Shown here: positions 12,457 to 26,229 of the stretch, piece by piece
Position numbering within the stretch: the stretch's first letter is position 1
Layout of the letters: every line of letters begins with the position of its first letter
From: Apis mellifera
Lineage: Eukaryota; Arthropoda; Insecta; Hymenoptera; Apidae
Assembly (NCBI RefSeq): GCF_003254395.2
Contig: NC_037644.1
Coordinates: 675,001-739,000 of the forward strand
DNA length: 64,000 nt
Direction: 5' to 3'
The notes under the pieces: generated by a model
The model's input: the letters and a program-made list of their open reading frames with translations, nothing else
The model's database searches: none
Told to the model about the DNA's origin: nothing
Made by a program: the position numbers and the translations under genes

Positions 12457-15085
12457 CGTGTTCCATGGTCCCAGAAAAAAGATTCGATCAATCTGGTCCC
12501 GCCAGATAAGCAAGAAAATTCCTTCAACGTTCATCCTTCTTTTCCCGCCGCAAAACATTTCTTGCGCTTCGAGGAGAAAACCAGCTTCTTACGCTCCAGT
12601 TCCACTTCGATCCACCGCGATCCTGCTACAGTTTTACAACTGGAGCCGATTTTTCCCCCGGATTAACGGATCGCGTTTCTGTTCTTGTATCATCGAATTT
12701 CAACTCAAAGCAGCTCGACTCGGTCTTTGCTCGTGGAAATGTCGTGGATAACGATCGAGGATGCGATCCGGGAAACGCGATCCGCTTGATTTCAAACTTG
12801 GACCACTTGGAATTCGACCCTTTGAAACTTAGAAGTTACGTACTCTCTGAGGATATTTCGATAGGAAAGTTATCCACATCACGATATGGGGTGAAAAGTG
12901 ATGAGTTGGCGGATTCGATTCGAGGGGAGGGGGAAATATTATCACGTGATCATTCGCGTAATACGTACGTAATTGTTATAATTATAGAAGGATATTTTGA
13001 TGAAGTGTTGAATTAATTTCAAATCAATTGATTATCACAAGAGGACAGGATGGATGTGTAATTAAATTGGCAAATTATGCTCGATTTGATTCCATCGTAC
13101 GAGTAAATACAAGATTTCCAAGAATTTTAAAAAATTGTTCGTAGATTCACAGGTTTCGAAACCCATCACTACCTATCGTAATAATCTCGCTTATGATCCT
13201 TTATCGCGTGGAAAAATCATGACAAAGATATACATAAATTGGCCTGAAGAAGAAACAATTTTGCTAATTCATTATTTTCATTTTAGGAATTTCCAAGTAA
13301 TTATCTCGAAAAAACTATATATGTAAAAAATAATTACATTATCCGATACGATCGAGCCTTCGATTCTATTTGAAATCGAAATAGAATTTGTACACCAGTT
13401 GAAATGAAATTTTCGCCAAATTATATATACCTTTAAATTACAGTTACACGAAACTGTGTATACGTCAAATATGTATTTAGAAGCAAATGATGTTTACACA
13501 GATATTACCAGAAGGATATTTGCATTCAATATTACGCTATATTCATACGAGCGTGGTAATTCGCATTTATATAAGAATATTATGTTACGTATGGGAAAAA
13601 AAAAGAAAAGAAAAATAATAGAATTATAAAGGTGGTGAAAACGTGATGTTTTATAAACGGGAATTTACATTTTTATTGAAACTTATACACCGCCCACGAA
13701 CTTAAACGAACGTGAAAAATGACACGTTTAATCCAAATCTGAAGTAATTCCATTTTTATGCGAGTACACATTTTTCTTTTACTACGCTTCCTGCTTTTGA
13801 TACGTCTATTATATCGTATACTGTATACGATAGGTTACGACATATAATTCAATATTCAATACGTTAAGCTCTTCAATATTCAATCTAAGAAAGCAAATTT
13901 TTCAGATAATATCACGCACAAGAGAGTAGAATATTTATAAATTTCACTTGCATAACCAAAATATATTTTTCCGTTTTTATTCTCTATCATTTTCACCACT
14001 TTCTGTTTCCAATTTTTCTATCAAAAATATTTGGACGATAGAACAATCGGATATTATTATATATATATATATTTTTCAATAATTTCCAATCACGCGTCAC
14101 AATGAATTCTGATTCATCCGTTCGTGCACGGAAGCACAATCTTTCAACTAATTGAAACCGTGTTCATTGAGCAAAAGACTGTATCAAAGAGCCAAATCAG
14201 GATTACAAAGCAGAAACGATCCATTTAGCTGAATCGGGATCTCGATGCGTGAAACAGCAAGGTCAGAAACGCGACAGGATCCTCGACATCTGTGAAACAA
14301 TATAATAGACCCAGATATCCTGATTCGTATCTCGTACGATATCTCTGATAGAGTTGATGGAGCACTTGAAACCAGTGCCGTTCCTAGCGCGATAAGTGCC
14401 TTTGCGCATGGACAACCACGCTTATCTTTTTTCAAATTTTATTCAAGTTTTTTATTTGATAAATGGAAAAAAGCATCGAGGATAAAATCAATTTGTTTTA
14501 GTTTTCATTAAATTGATTTTGTTAATATTGATTTTGTGGATATGTAATATTTATCTTAAAGAAAAAAAGAAACCATTAATTCATTTCAAGGATCTTCGTC
14601 ATGCGAGAACAGAGAATAATTTTCTCTCGAAAGATAAGAAATTCAAAAAGGATAATATTTAATCCGTTCGAGTAATCAAATTATTACAAATGCAAGCATC
14701 AAATATTTGATCGAATAATATTAAATTAAACGATACTTTTTACGTGTGGAGGATCGACTGGAGAGAGAGAGAGATACGTTGAACCGATCGGTTGATGAAT
14801 CGCGATCAGCAGCGCAGCTGTGAACGAAAATTCAAACAGCTTGCACAGAATTTAATAGAGCGTGCGACGTGGCTGTGATGGGGGTTGAAACTCGCCGATC
14901 ATGTGGCAACGAGGATGCACGGATGGAGGAGCGCCACTTTGCCTAACCGTGATTAAACGAGCATGATACGGTTCTTGGTATTGTTACAGCTCGACAAATC
15001 TCCACTTTGACAGTTACACGTTGGATCATGACCGAGGAACAGGAAGAAATTCATCGTTCTTGTCACGCACAAACTGATATTCCCA
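12457..15085. other. Noncoding; islands at 12.46-12.96 and 14.78-15.05 kb
   Basis: The first island starts with CCCACGTGTTCC directly after tandem array 3 and holds only short overlapping frames. The second contains GCAGCGCAGCTGTGA and ACGTGGCTGTGATGGGGG and has stops in all frames. The interval between them is AT-rich. Confidence 0.55.
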
Positions 15086-16375
15086 ATTACAAAATTAATA
15101 TCCCAATTTCGCATAGATGTAACCATGTGATTTTAACGTGGGAATCGATTGGAATTTATTTGTGAAGAAGAAACTTTTATGAATAATTTTTATTCCAAAT
15201 TTTTTCCAGAAAAAATATCTTGTGTTCCAATGGTTTCAAATTGTTTCAACGATTCGAATGAATCGTAATTCGAATAAATGAAAATTAACACATTAATTGC
15301 AAAATTAATAACCATACCCAATTTCACATAGATGTAACGATGTGATTTTAACGTAGGAATTTATTTATGAAGAAACTTTTATAAATAATTTTTATTCCAA
15401 ATTTTTTCCAGAAAAAATATCTTGTGTTCTAATGGTTTCAAATTGTTTCAACGATTCGAATGAATCGTAATTCGAATAAATGAAAATTAACACATTAATT
15501 ACAAAATTAATGTCCCAATTTCACATAGATATAACGATGTGATTTTAACGTGGAAATCGATTGGAATTTATTTGTGAAGAAGAAACTTTTATAAATAATT
15601 TTTATTCCAAATTTTTTCCAGAAAAAATATCTTGTGTTCCAATGATTTCAAGTTGTTTGAAACTGTTCCGAATCTATCGATCTACGATCAACGATTCGAA
15701 TGAATCGTAATTCGAATAAATAAAAATTAATTACAAAATTAATATTCCAATTTCACATAGATGTAACGATGTGATTTTAACGTAGGAATTTATTTATGAA
15801 AAAGAAAGTTTTATAAATAATTTTTATTCCAAATTTTTATTCCAAATTTTTTCCAGAAAAAAATGGCGATTCTGATATCTTGTGTTCCAATGGTTTCAAG
15901 TTGTTTAAAAATGTTTCGAATCTGTCGATACGATTCGAATGAATCCTAATTCGAATAAATGAAAATTAACACATTAATTACAAAATTAATATCCCAATTT
16001 CGCATAGATGTAACCATGTGATTTTAACGTGGGAATCAATACAATTGGAATTTATTTGTGAAGAAGAAACTTTTATAAATAATTTTTATTCCAATGGTTT
16101 CAAGTTTTTTGAAAATGTCGATACGATCAACGATTCGAATAAATGGAAATTAACACATTAATTACAAAATTAATGTCTCAATTTCATATAGATGTAACGA
16201 TGTGATTTTAACGTGGGAATTTATTTATGAAGAAGAAAGTTTTATAAATAATTTTTATTCCAAACTTTTTCCAGAAAAAATGGCGATTCTGATATTTTGT
16301 GTTCCAATGGTTTCAAGTTGTTTGAATCTGTCGATACGATCAACGATTCGAATGAATGGTAATTCGAATAAATGA
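15086..16375. repeat. Tandem array 4: six units of about 183-247 bp
   Basis: Units begin near ATTACAAAATTAATATCCCA at 15086, 15296, 15498, 15730, 15977 and 16160. Shared blocks include ATAGATGTAACGATGTGATT, AATAATTTTTATTCCAAA and AACGATTCGAATGAATCGTA. Units 4 and 6 share ATGGCGATTCTGATAT after the CCAGAAAAAA block. A T-rich stretch ending TTTTTTCCAG recurs and resembles a splice acceptor. No open frame crosses the units. Confidence 0.9.
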
Positions 16376-19300
16376 AACACGGTATACTAATTCAAGGAAG
16401 AATGAAAACCGCTGTTAACGATCTGCATCGATAGTTTGAGCATTTCCTTTCATATTTCACTGAAACGTTACAAGTATTCGAACGAGAATTATTAACGAGA
16501 TTCAAAGTGTAGAAGATCAACTTTTATATTTGCGTGTAATAACAAGCCGATAAAAAGTATCGATAATATCAATTAATTATTAATATTGTATTAAGAAGGA
16601 TAAGAGTGAAATTTTGCGAAGAGTTTAACGTCAAGTTTATCTTGATTAAACCATGATTAAACTATGATATTATATGCGTCAACCGCAAATTTATGAACGA
16701 AACTTTGTCTTAAGAAACTTCTCGTAAACCGCGTGTCGTAACTTCTCGTTAACCTTAATCAATTTTAACGACACTCGGGTTACACTCGAGTGTGACAAAG
16801 ATAACGTTAAAGATAGGTAAAATAGTAATTTATCACGAAGAGTAGTAGCTCGACAACGATTTGCTTTTGTTAAAAAAAATTCAATTATCGATTCATCACT
16901 TTTAATACAACGATTTTAAATTTTATAAATTTAATCGATCTCGACTCGAATTGAAATATTAAATACTTTTTGAAAGAAGGGCACGATTTAACGATAATTT
17001 ATAAATTTTTTATCAATCGTGGAAACGAAACGATGGTTGAATAGCATTTCGATCGAGTTTCTTTACGCGATAATTAAATAGATCGAAATGGATTGGTTAA
17101 TCGTGAAAATGGCGAATCGGATAATTACTTGCTTCTGAACGATACCTCTTACATTAATGAGGCTTTCGAAAATAAATTTCGAAACATTTCCATCGATCTT
17201 TATTTGATACAAAATTAAAAATGCACTTGTTATACATCGTTTTCGAAAATAATTAATATGAGGCAAGGGATCTTGAAAATTTTTGATAAACAAGTGAATA
17301 ATATATTTGCCGAGTTCCTTTATAACTATACAAAAATAAAATTTTATTACTAATCTAATCATTATTTCTATATTCTATTAATTAAAATATAAATTTTTAT
17401 AGAAAAATGAAATATAAATTTAAACCATTAATTTATAAATTAAATTATTAAATTATTTAAATTAAAGAAAAATATCATCTCCATAACATTTAAATTAAAA
17501 TTAAATTTTTATTTCAAATTTATAGATTATCCCATAAATGTTTAATACAAACCTTTAATCACACCCTTTTATCGTTCAAAATTTCACAATCTTCTCGTTT
17601 CCGGAAAAAAAACGAGGTCGTTGACTTCCGTAACTCTCGATTATAATTCTTTCCCCCTAAACTATTCCACGCTTCGATATACATATAACTGGCTTCTTGG
17701 AAGCCTATCCTTGGAAATAGGGTCTGGTTTCTCGAAAAGCTTTCTCCGCAATAACGTTTATCGAGGGGGGATTTCCGGCGGAATCCGGTGAAAAGGAATT
17801 AGAGACGCGGAAAGAGCGAGATTGGAAGGAGGCGGTAAATCTTGGCCGCTATCGTCCGCCAACGATCCTCCTGCTGAAAATGCTAATTCGACAAGGTAAC
17901 CATGGGAGAAGAAAGGCCGGGTCAGAGGCAAGGAGTCGTCGGGGGCTTCATTGATTTCGCCCGTTTGCTCGCCGAGGACAGACGTAAATTATATTCATAG
18001 CTGAGTGCAGCCCGTATTTGCATGTTAAAAGAGTGCACCGCTCGCTGTTATAAGATTAATGCCGTCGCAAGTTGGAAACGGGGCTGGTTGGACTTTAAGG
18101 AAATCGTTTGTTCTGTTGGTTGGGGAAGAAAAAAAGGGGAAAGGATCGAAATTTTTAACTCTCTCGCGTTTCTTTGTTTTCTTCTTCTTCTTTTTTTTTC
18201 TTTCTTTCTTTTGTTGATAAATTATTATTATAGATAGAAATATCGGTTAAGAGCTTTTATAATTTAAAAATAGAATTTCTGATTTCTAATTTTCTTTCAT
18301 ACTGTCTTCGTTATTTTATTACACGACCACTTGAACGATCAAAAATATCTCACTTTGATCAGTTTGCTAATTTTTGTTTCGTGATACGACAGATACAATG
18401 TTTGGACAATTAAAAATTATTTTCTGTAAATGAATTATCTTATTAAAAAAATATGGACGTGTTGAAAGAGGGAAGAATATATTACATCGATACTTTTTCT
18501 TTCTGCAGGAGATGAAAACTTATTACGAGAATATGGAAAACTTTAACGCAGATGATAATCAAGGAGGGTAGTAATTTTGAACCGCCTAAGTTTCTGTTAC
18601 GTTCAAGTTTGCACGATTATGGAAATTGGGGAGGAGAATGGGGGGAGAGCAAGCCTGTCTTGCGATATATACACGTTTTTACTTAAACAGTTTTGTGCTC
18701 GAAAAAAGAAAAAAAGAAAACGATAAGATAAAATTCGAAGTCCCAAGATGAACGTGATAAGAAACACGCGTGTTCGATTTCTCGATACCGAAATGAGAAG
18801 AAGAAGAAAAGCAAGTTTGGGAAGAAAAGTCGCGCGAATCGCCGGTTTTATTACCGCATTGCGTCCTAGCAAATCGGAAGCGACAAGTAAGTTTTTACCA
18901 CTCGCATTCCGGTAAATATAAAACGAGACGTGCGAAATTGTTTCGTGCAAACTGGCATTTCTTCCCGATCTTACAACTTTAAAGGGATCCTCCATCGTGA
19001 AATTCCGAATTACAGCGCAAGGAAATGTTTCCACGAGGATTGTCACGTTCCCCGTGTTTCCGGGGCAAATAAATAAGGCCGTAACACCGGAACCCGGTTC
19101 CACGAGAGTTATCTTTGTCGGGAACGAAACGTGACGATTCATCGTTGAGGAATTTTTCTTTTTTTTTTTTTTTTTTTATATAAAACATCCTTCGTGACGT
19201 TTCGACATGGATACAGTTAACGAAGGTATTGTTTAAAATCGAATAAATAAAGGTATATTTAAGAGTCGAAGATAGGATTAAAGATTGATAAAAATTAAAG

Positions 19301-22300
19301 AGTAGATCGATAAGAAATGTTCTATTGATCTTGGTAAGCTGATTTTTCTAATTCATTTCCATCAAATTTTTAATTTATAGTCGTAACGAAATTCAGAGAT
19401 TTGTACTTGTGTGTTAATATATGATAAATAGTTGAACAAATATATTTTTAATATTTCTTTCCTATAGATAAATTTTGTCACGAGAATGACAACTGAATTA
19501 TTTGTAAAATCGAATAATTATTGCCTTCTCTTCCTTTTTTAGAATAATTTCATAAAAAACGAAATATCGATCGAAGATATTTGATCTTGATGAAATATAT
19601 ATAAAGATAGCTATTTTTACTTGAATTTTTGTTTAATTGTACGCTCGAGCGAATCGTAGTTTTAGACAGGAAAGAATGGGATAAAATTAATAATGATTAG
19701 CTTAAAAGTGGAATATTATGCAAATTATCCTTGATTGTTTGGGCAAAAAAACGTCCGTTTAGAAAGGACAAAGTAAATGGAAAGGGTAAATAAAATGGTT
19801 AAAAACGCGTGTACACACGTGTTTTTAAGAGAGCATAAAAGCGAGTTTAAAGCTACGGACAAAGTTGCATTCGTAAAAGCTGCATTAGACGTGTCAACGA
19901 GAATTTCTGCTTTCCGTTTTCTGTTCCTTCTTCCTTCTTCCCTTTTCCTCCTCCCTCTATCGAGATCCTTTTGCCAAAAATATCGTACAAGGAATTTTCT
20001 TTGAACGGCGAATATCTCTCTAAGCTAAAAAATTTTTATTCGAAGAAGGAAATTACGTGAACAGAAATATAGAGATAAAGTCTACAAAATTTACAAATGG
20101 AAAATTGAAAGTGGAAGATTCGTTTCTGAACCGATCATTTTCCTTTTCTCACGTAATTTGTTGCTTTTGTAAAGAAATAAATCAACGTATATTTCAAACG
20201 AAATCGTATAAATCTGGAGGAGCTAAATCGGTGATCGGTGGGGAAATATCATCAGATAAGTTTTGCACGCCATGTTGTGCAATAATCGACGCGACACGCC
20301 ATTTTCACGGTTGCCTCCTATTATAGTTTCACGGATGGAGCGTGAACAAAGCGTATCACCACGTTTTCACGCTTGTGTTCCCCGTCATTGTGCCGTTGGA
20401 CGACGGTCGAACAAAGAGTTTTCAAGTCGTGTGAAGAGTGTCCTACAGGTGTACAATGAGAGACATCTTTCCTCCGCCCCTCGTCTCCGTGACGTTTCAC
20501 CGTCCCCCGACATCATTTGCATTTTTCCTTTCCCCATTTTTCAGCTTTTTAATTCGAGCGTTGGAATACAATGTGAAAATGAAAAGGGATCTCTCCCTTC
20601 TCCCTCTCCCTCTTCCTTTGCTTTTTTTTTCGAACGAGAATATCTCTTCCCCTTAAATCCAAATCTTTGCAGGAATTAAGACGAAGGAATCAGAGAGCGT
20701 TTGAATTAGAGAGATTTATGCGATTGGATAGAATTATCAGTGTATTTATTTCGTGCCACTAAATGTTTTGAAAGAATCAATGAATATTTTAATTACGAAT
20801 ATATTATACGATATTATTAAGAAATGAAATTATTTATTTCGTATGAGATACGCTTATTTACGTGGAATAATTGGAAAAAAAGAAATTAAAATAATTCGTT
20901 TTAGAAACGAAAAATTTTATTTATATTTAATCCTAATTTCTTGCGCGACGAGCAATTAAACAATAAAATACGAATAATTTATGAAAATATTTGGACGCTT
21001 AAGAAACTTAAGAGAAAACAAAAACTGAAAACTTTCTTGTATCATTTATTAACTCCGTTAAATAAAGCATATATAAAAAACTAATTTGCATTTGCCATAT
21101 AAGACAGGCTATAATTATCTGCCGCGTTAATAATAAAACAAGCCGTATAGATCCGCTGTTGAAAATTTATACGCAAATGAGCAGAGGTTTGCTCGAAGGC
21201 GGTTGGGAAATAATACGCGGTGAAGGATATCTAGATCCGGCGTCCTGGTTTCCGGTCATGTATTCAACCCCTCTAATCTCCGCGACGACGCTTCAAAGTT
21301 GCACGAGATTCGTGCATCCCCCGCGCGATAATCGCGCCAAAGATTTTCTATTCAACTTTTTGCTCCCGTTTCGTTGTTGCTTGGATGGGATAATAAATAT
21401 AAAGTGATTGTTTTAGTATACGAAAGACGTGCAATGATAAATATTCGTTTAATATTAAACGCGAAAATCGTAAGGAAATCGATTAAGAAAAGGAAACAGT
21501 TTTCAGGATGCATTTCTTCTTCTTCTTTGTTATTATTTTATCATATTCCACGGAAGTAAAAAGAGAAGATTCTCCGTTTTGATATAAAAATACGCATCGT
21601 TATATAAGTATAATAGGAATAATATTATTGTTATTATCTTGAAAGTATTGTTAAGGATTGTATCCAAAAATATTCTCCAGAAACCGAATTCAACGCGTCA
21701 GAGAAAAGGAAGAAGAAGAAGAAGTAGGATGAAAAAATATTTTCCTCCGCCGTGTTGTCTGGAAGGGTTGTCTCGAGGAAAGATTCTTGAATTTCAAAAG
21801 CGGGGGATCGTAAATTTCGCCCATATTTCATCGCGATATTTCATATTACGTTGACAAGGTGAACAGTGCGCGTCTCGGTGAAATCACAGACAATGTATAT
21901 TCCGAATACACACAGTCATGAACTCTGCCTGCACGCCAAATTCCATCCCCTTTCATCCGTTTCCTCGAATCATTATCCCCCGTTCCGCTTTATCCTCTCC
22001 ACGCGTTTCCTTCAAAATTTTTCTCCCAGACGGATGAATTCGGACGAATCCCGTATTGGAATTGCATAAATTGGAGAATAATCATTTGTGCATAAACGTT
22101 ATATTAATAATATAACACACGAAGAAGATAAATAAATGTTGGAATGATTATTTTGTCGCTTTTGAATCGATCGTATATATACATTTTAAAATATATTTCT
22201 ATAAAATTTCTATAAAATAATTTCTATAAATATATTTCTTCGATATTGTATAATTGTATAGAGTTTAACGGTGATTGTACGTAATACTGTGAATTTTAAA

Positions 22301-22780
22301 CGAGAAGGGAATATTATATGATATCAATTAGCGATCGATCAGTGATAGTCAATTAATTGTCAGTTAATTGTCAGTTAATGATTCGTGATCCGTAACGATC
22401 AATTAATGGTCAATCAATGATGTGGCAGTGATGAAATTAATAGCGCCGTTACATTGATTCATAATGATAATTTAAAAGTTGTCTAAATAATTTTATTAGT
22501 AAGTTCTTTCGATAGCAAAAATTCTTTTAGATGAGTTTTACAATAAAACAAAATTTATATTGAATCTTTTGCACACATAGAAAACAGAAAAGGTATATTA
22601 AAAAGTTAAAAACTTCCATTTGCAATATTATAAGAATAAAAAATATTTTCTCTTTGAAATATCTTCCAAATTTAAATACTGTAATAGCATTAAATAATTA
22701 GAATATTTACTAAAGTAATCTTGATTGGAACGAAGTTGGGATTGTTCAGCTTTGATATTTCATACATCAGGTGTCAAAGA
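16376..22780. other. Noncoding with several GC-richer islands
   Basis: Islands lie at 17.65-18.1, 18.8-19.14, 20.2-20.6 and 21.1-21.4 kb. The longest open frame (18603-19142, minus, 179 codons, ATG start) matches no family and its C-terminal half crosses an A-rich tract read as poly-Phe. 17.37-17.53 kb is nearly pure A/T. A cluster of TCAATTAA/GTTAATTG motifs lies at 22.34-22.42 kb. Confidence 0.55.
21300..21337. other. Two adjacent perfect palindromes in a CpG-rich island
   Basis: TGCACGA-GAT-TCGTGCA at 21300-21316 and GCGCGAT-A-ATCGCGC at 21323-21337. Both have seven-base arms and very short centres, and they lie six bases apart. They look more like binding sites for dimeric proteins than RNA hairpins. 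Confidence 0.5.
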
Positions 22781-22844
22781 CACGTCAAAGAAAGTAATCA
22801 GAATGTCAAGTCCAGAGAATGTGCCAACCATTGTCCTTTACGTC

Positions 22845-22868
22845 CAATCTATGGATTAGCATAGATTG
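22845..22868. other. Perfect 9-bp inverted repeat with 6-base loop
   Basis: Arms CAATCTATG (22845-22853) and CATAGATTG (22860-22868) enclose GATTAG. Pairing does not extend beyond the arms. It lies in a moderately GC-rich stretch (22.78-23.0 kb). It could be a small stem-loop or a two-site protein-binding palindrome. Confidence 0.5.
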
Positions 22869-25800
22869 CCTTTGTAACGTCTGATACGTTTGTTGTGCAT
22901 AATATGCAGAACAATCGTCTCGCCACCACATCAGTGAACGGAACAAGTCTTTATACCTATTATTTTATTCTCTGGTGTAATTGTACATATAATACATTGG
23001 CTAAATGATCAGAACATCAACTATTTTATCTGAAATGACCAATGAAATAAATAAAGGAAAAAATAAAAGATACGTTATTCAATATTAAGAATTTTTCTTT
23101 GGAAGATACGTATACAACTTTAATTTTTACCAATTGTTTCAAAAAAATATCAATCTATTTGTGTAAACGTGTCGTACAAATTCTATTAACTCTTTATTAC
23201 ACTTCTATATCGATGGAAATCGAGTTACATATATAAATATTTCCTCTCTACGTGATTCTCATTTATTTTTCTACTCGACCACGGATCGATTCGAGGATTC
23301 TCGTGTGTACGAAATCAATTATACTTTGCCCGGGGGAAATTAGCAGGGAATTTGTAAGAATTATGCGTCGATGGGTTCACGATTTTCCGTATGATTTCAC
23401 GGTCATCGAGTTAAACAGATTTGCCAAGAGAAGAATATCGATATACTTTTTATTATATCGAGAGAATTTGCATCACTGTTGGGGAATTGGAATGGACCGT
23501 GGAAACGGAAGTGATGATCAATCTCTAATTAATCCGTTATGCTTGATCAAAGAACAATCCCTCTGTGGAAATTAACCGTGTTGTGTAACGAGGAACTTAG
23601 TACTACTCGACCATGTAACGACGATTCCCTGTCCAATTGTTCGTGCAGGTGTTACACTTTCGCTTGATGCAATTTGCCTCTGTTCGTTGACTTTTTCGTG
23701 TGATTTAACTGTGTATCAAAGCATATTTTTTATTTTACGTATGCATTTTATCATGATTTTTAAATTTTTAGTATCATTTTTAGTATCGATTCTCTGTCCA
23801 ACTTATTATCAATTTTTCTATAAAAAGAGATTGATCTCGATTAATTATTGCACATGTTTCGAACGAAACTAAAAAAAAACTTGGGACTTGTTTAAAGTAA
23901 ATTCGGAGAATTTGTCGCGAAGCGTTAAGTAAATATTTATTCGATACTTGAAACAAATACGCTGGAAACTGATATCCCTTCTAGCATTTCGCTTTACTGG
24001 GGATGGAGGGAAAAGGAATGAAAAAATTCACTTTCCAACGTATAATTACGTGCAACAATTAACGTGTTAATTAGCAGATCGATAATTGAAGGAACAGAAA
24101 GGCGAATTTATAATATATATATATAGGCGATCGTGCGTAAATTTATTAAAATTACACATTCACGTGGATATAACCGCACGCGTAATCCGCAAAATCATTG
24201 GAAATGACACACGATTCCACGTAGCAATCGATATCAGATAATTAATTTCTCCATACGAATTAATTTATCTCTGATACGTGGCATTGCTGCAGCGTGATTA
24301 ATTAATTAGCTGAATAATCGAGTGGAAAGAATCCGTCCGTTTCTCGAGAAATTACGTTCTATTAATATTCAATTAGAATTCAAAGGGACAAATTTTATTT
24401 TTCTCCAGATGCAGATTTATCTTGTATTATTCTTGGAAATATATTTCGAAAAAAATATCATTATCGTCTTCTTGCCTGGACAAACAATCTGAGAGATGAG
24501 ATGCATCATCAGGTGCATCAGAATCTCGAATGGGATTCGAAATAAGAATTTAATCGAATTCATAACTAATCTTCGATGTGCGCCAATATCGCGTAAACAC
24601 GATTCGATAAAATTCGATCTCGTGAACGTAACGCAGCCTAATTTCAATACAGATTAGAACAGCGTCGCATATCTCGGATAACATGCGATCCACGGCTTCG
24701 ATACAATAATAATAACCGTAAGCAATAATGATCAAGACGATCACGAGGCTAATAATGTCGGCATTGATTACATTACAACCACCGGTTAACGGTAATCCCA
24801 GTCTTCTTACGTCGTCGTGGATGTACGGTGCAAAGATAAACGATACAAGCTTCGAGATTGCATTCCACCCTCCCAATCTATTTAATTAACAACGCGGTTT
24901 TCCCACCATCGAACGTTTGGCCAACCACGGGCCAAGCTTTGTCCAAAGGTTCTTACTTTTTTCTTTTTTCGCCATCGACGTGTGGAGAGATCGAAGGGGA
25001 TGAAAGTAGGGAATGGAATTTTACGGAATCTGCAATTTTACAGGTAAAATAGAATCGATTAGCTCTTGGAATCGATATTTGGATATTATTTAATCTTGTA
25101 TTTTTGGAATGTAATAAAATTATGGGGAAAGTAACAAAATTTATATTGGAGAATTTGAGTTATCTCGAGAAAATTATAATTAAAATGCTAATATTAAGTG
25201 GTAAAAAATTTGGAATCAAGGGATGAGAAAAATTGTTCCAAATTTCATTCCAGAATCTGTTCTTTTTTTCGGTGAAAATAATGGGAATATTAAAAAGATT
25301 GATTGTCAGAAGAGAAGGTTTATTATTTTTAAAAGTAATATTTCATTGAGAATAGTAAAAGAATAGGAAAGAAAAATATTTAAACTATAAACATATTGAT
25401 TCTCAATCGAGTAAATAGTTTAATTTCGTTTTTTAAAAAATTCGCACAAGTTTCAAAAATTTCAAATCCAATCTGTTTCTTCATCTGAAAATTTTTTCAA
25501 AGATTAATCGCGAGATTCCCTGGTTTTAAAATGATGAAAATTCACACAGCGTATACCCGTTCGTCAACATTGAAACATTTTTCGATCGATTTGACAACAC
25601 GTACCAGGATTTTCCAAAAAAACAAAAAAAAGCAACTTGTTTTAACTTGTGGTTGGTAAAACGAATCAAGCGATCCATAAACAAATCCATTTTCAATTTG
25701 TTCTCATCCGCTTACGAGAGATAAGTAATTGTAATTCCAGATAAGTGAAAATTGGTAGCCACGATCGGGAATAAAATTCTTCTCTTGTTTTTTTTCCCTA

Positions 25801-26210
25801 TTTTATAAATTGATTTATTTATTTGCACGAATCTCACGAAAGTTATTGGTTATTCGATAAATTCATAATAAAAATAGAGTGTACATTAACGAGAAATAAT
25901 TGTTAACTTAAAATCAAGTATTACAAATTATTATCTAAATTATTTTATCGTAAATATTTTTGCGTTTGCATAAAAATTCAGAATTTAATTGTAAATGATC
26001 GTCAAATAAATAACGTTTTCTGCGTTTGAAATCGGTCGAAGATAGTTGCGTTGTAATGTAAAGCGACGTCATCACATCCGAACAACACTTTGCCAAACTA
26101 AATTGAACGCAAACAAAGTTACACTTAAACAAGCAATTACTCCATCACTAATGGCAGACTAGACGTAATTAAAACAACGTCCTAAGCCCCGCGTAATCCG
26201 ACAAATTTCC

Positions 26211-26229
26211 TATATATATATATATATAC
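26211..26229. repeat. TA microsatellite
   Basis: Nine TA units in AT-rich noncoding sequence. Confidence 0.9.

Noticed and set aside
13140..13165. GGTTTCGAAACCC resembling a tRNA T-loop box
   Set aside because: No A box, acceptor stem or anticodon arm fits around it on either strand.
18603..19142. 179-codon ATG-started frame, minus strand
   Set aside because: No recognisable family, and its second half crosses an A-rich tract giving a poly-Phe run. A second frame overlaps it on the same strand. A frame of this length is plausible by chance in a GC-richer island within 64 kb.
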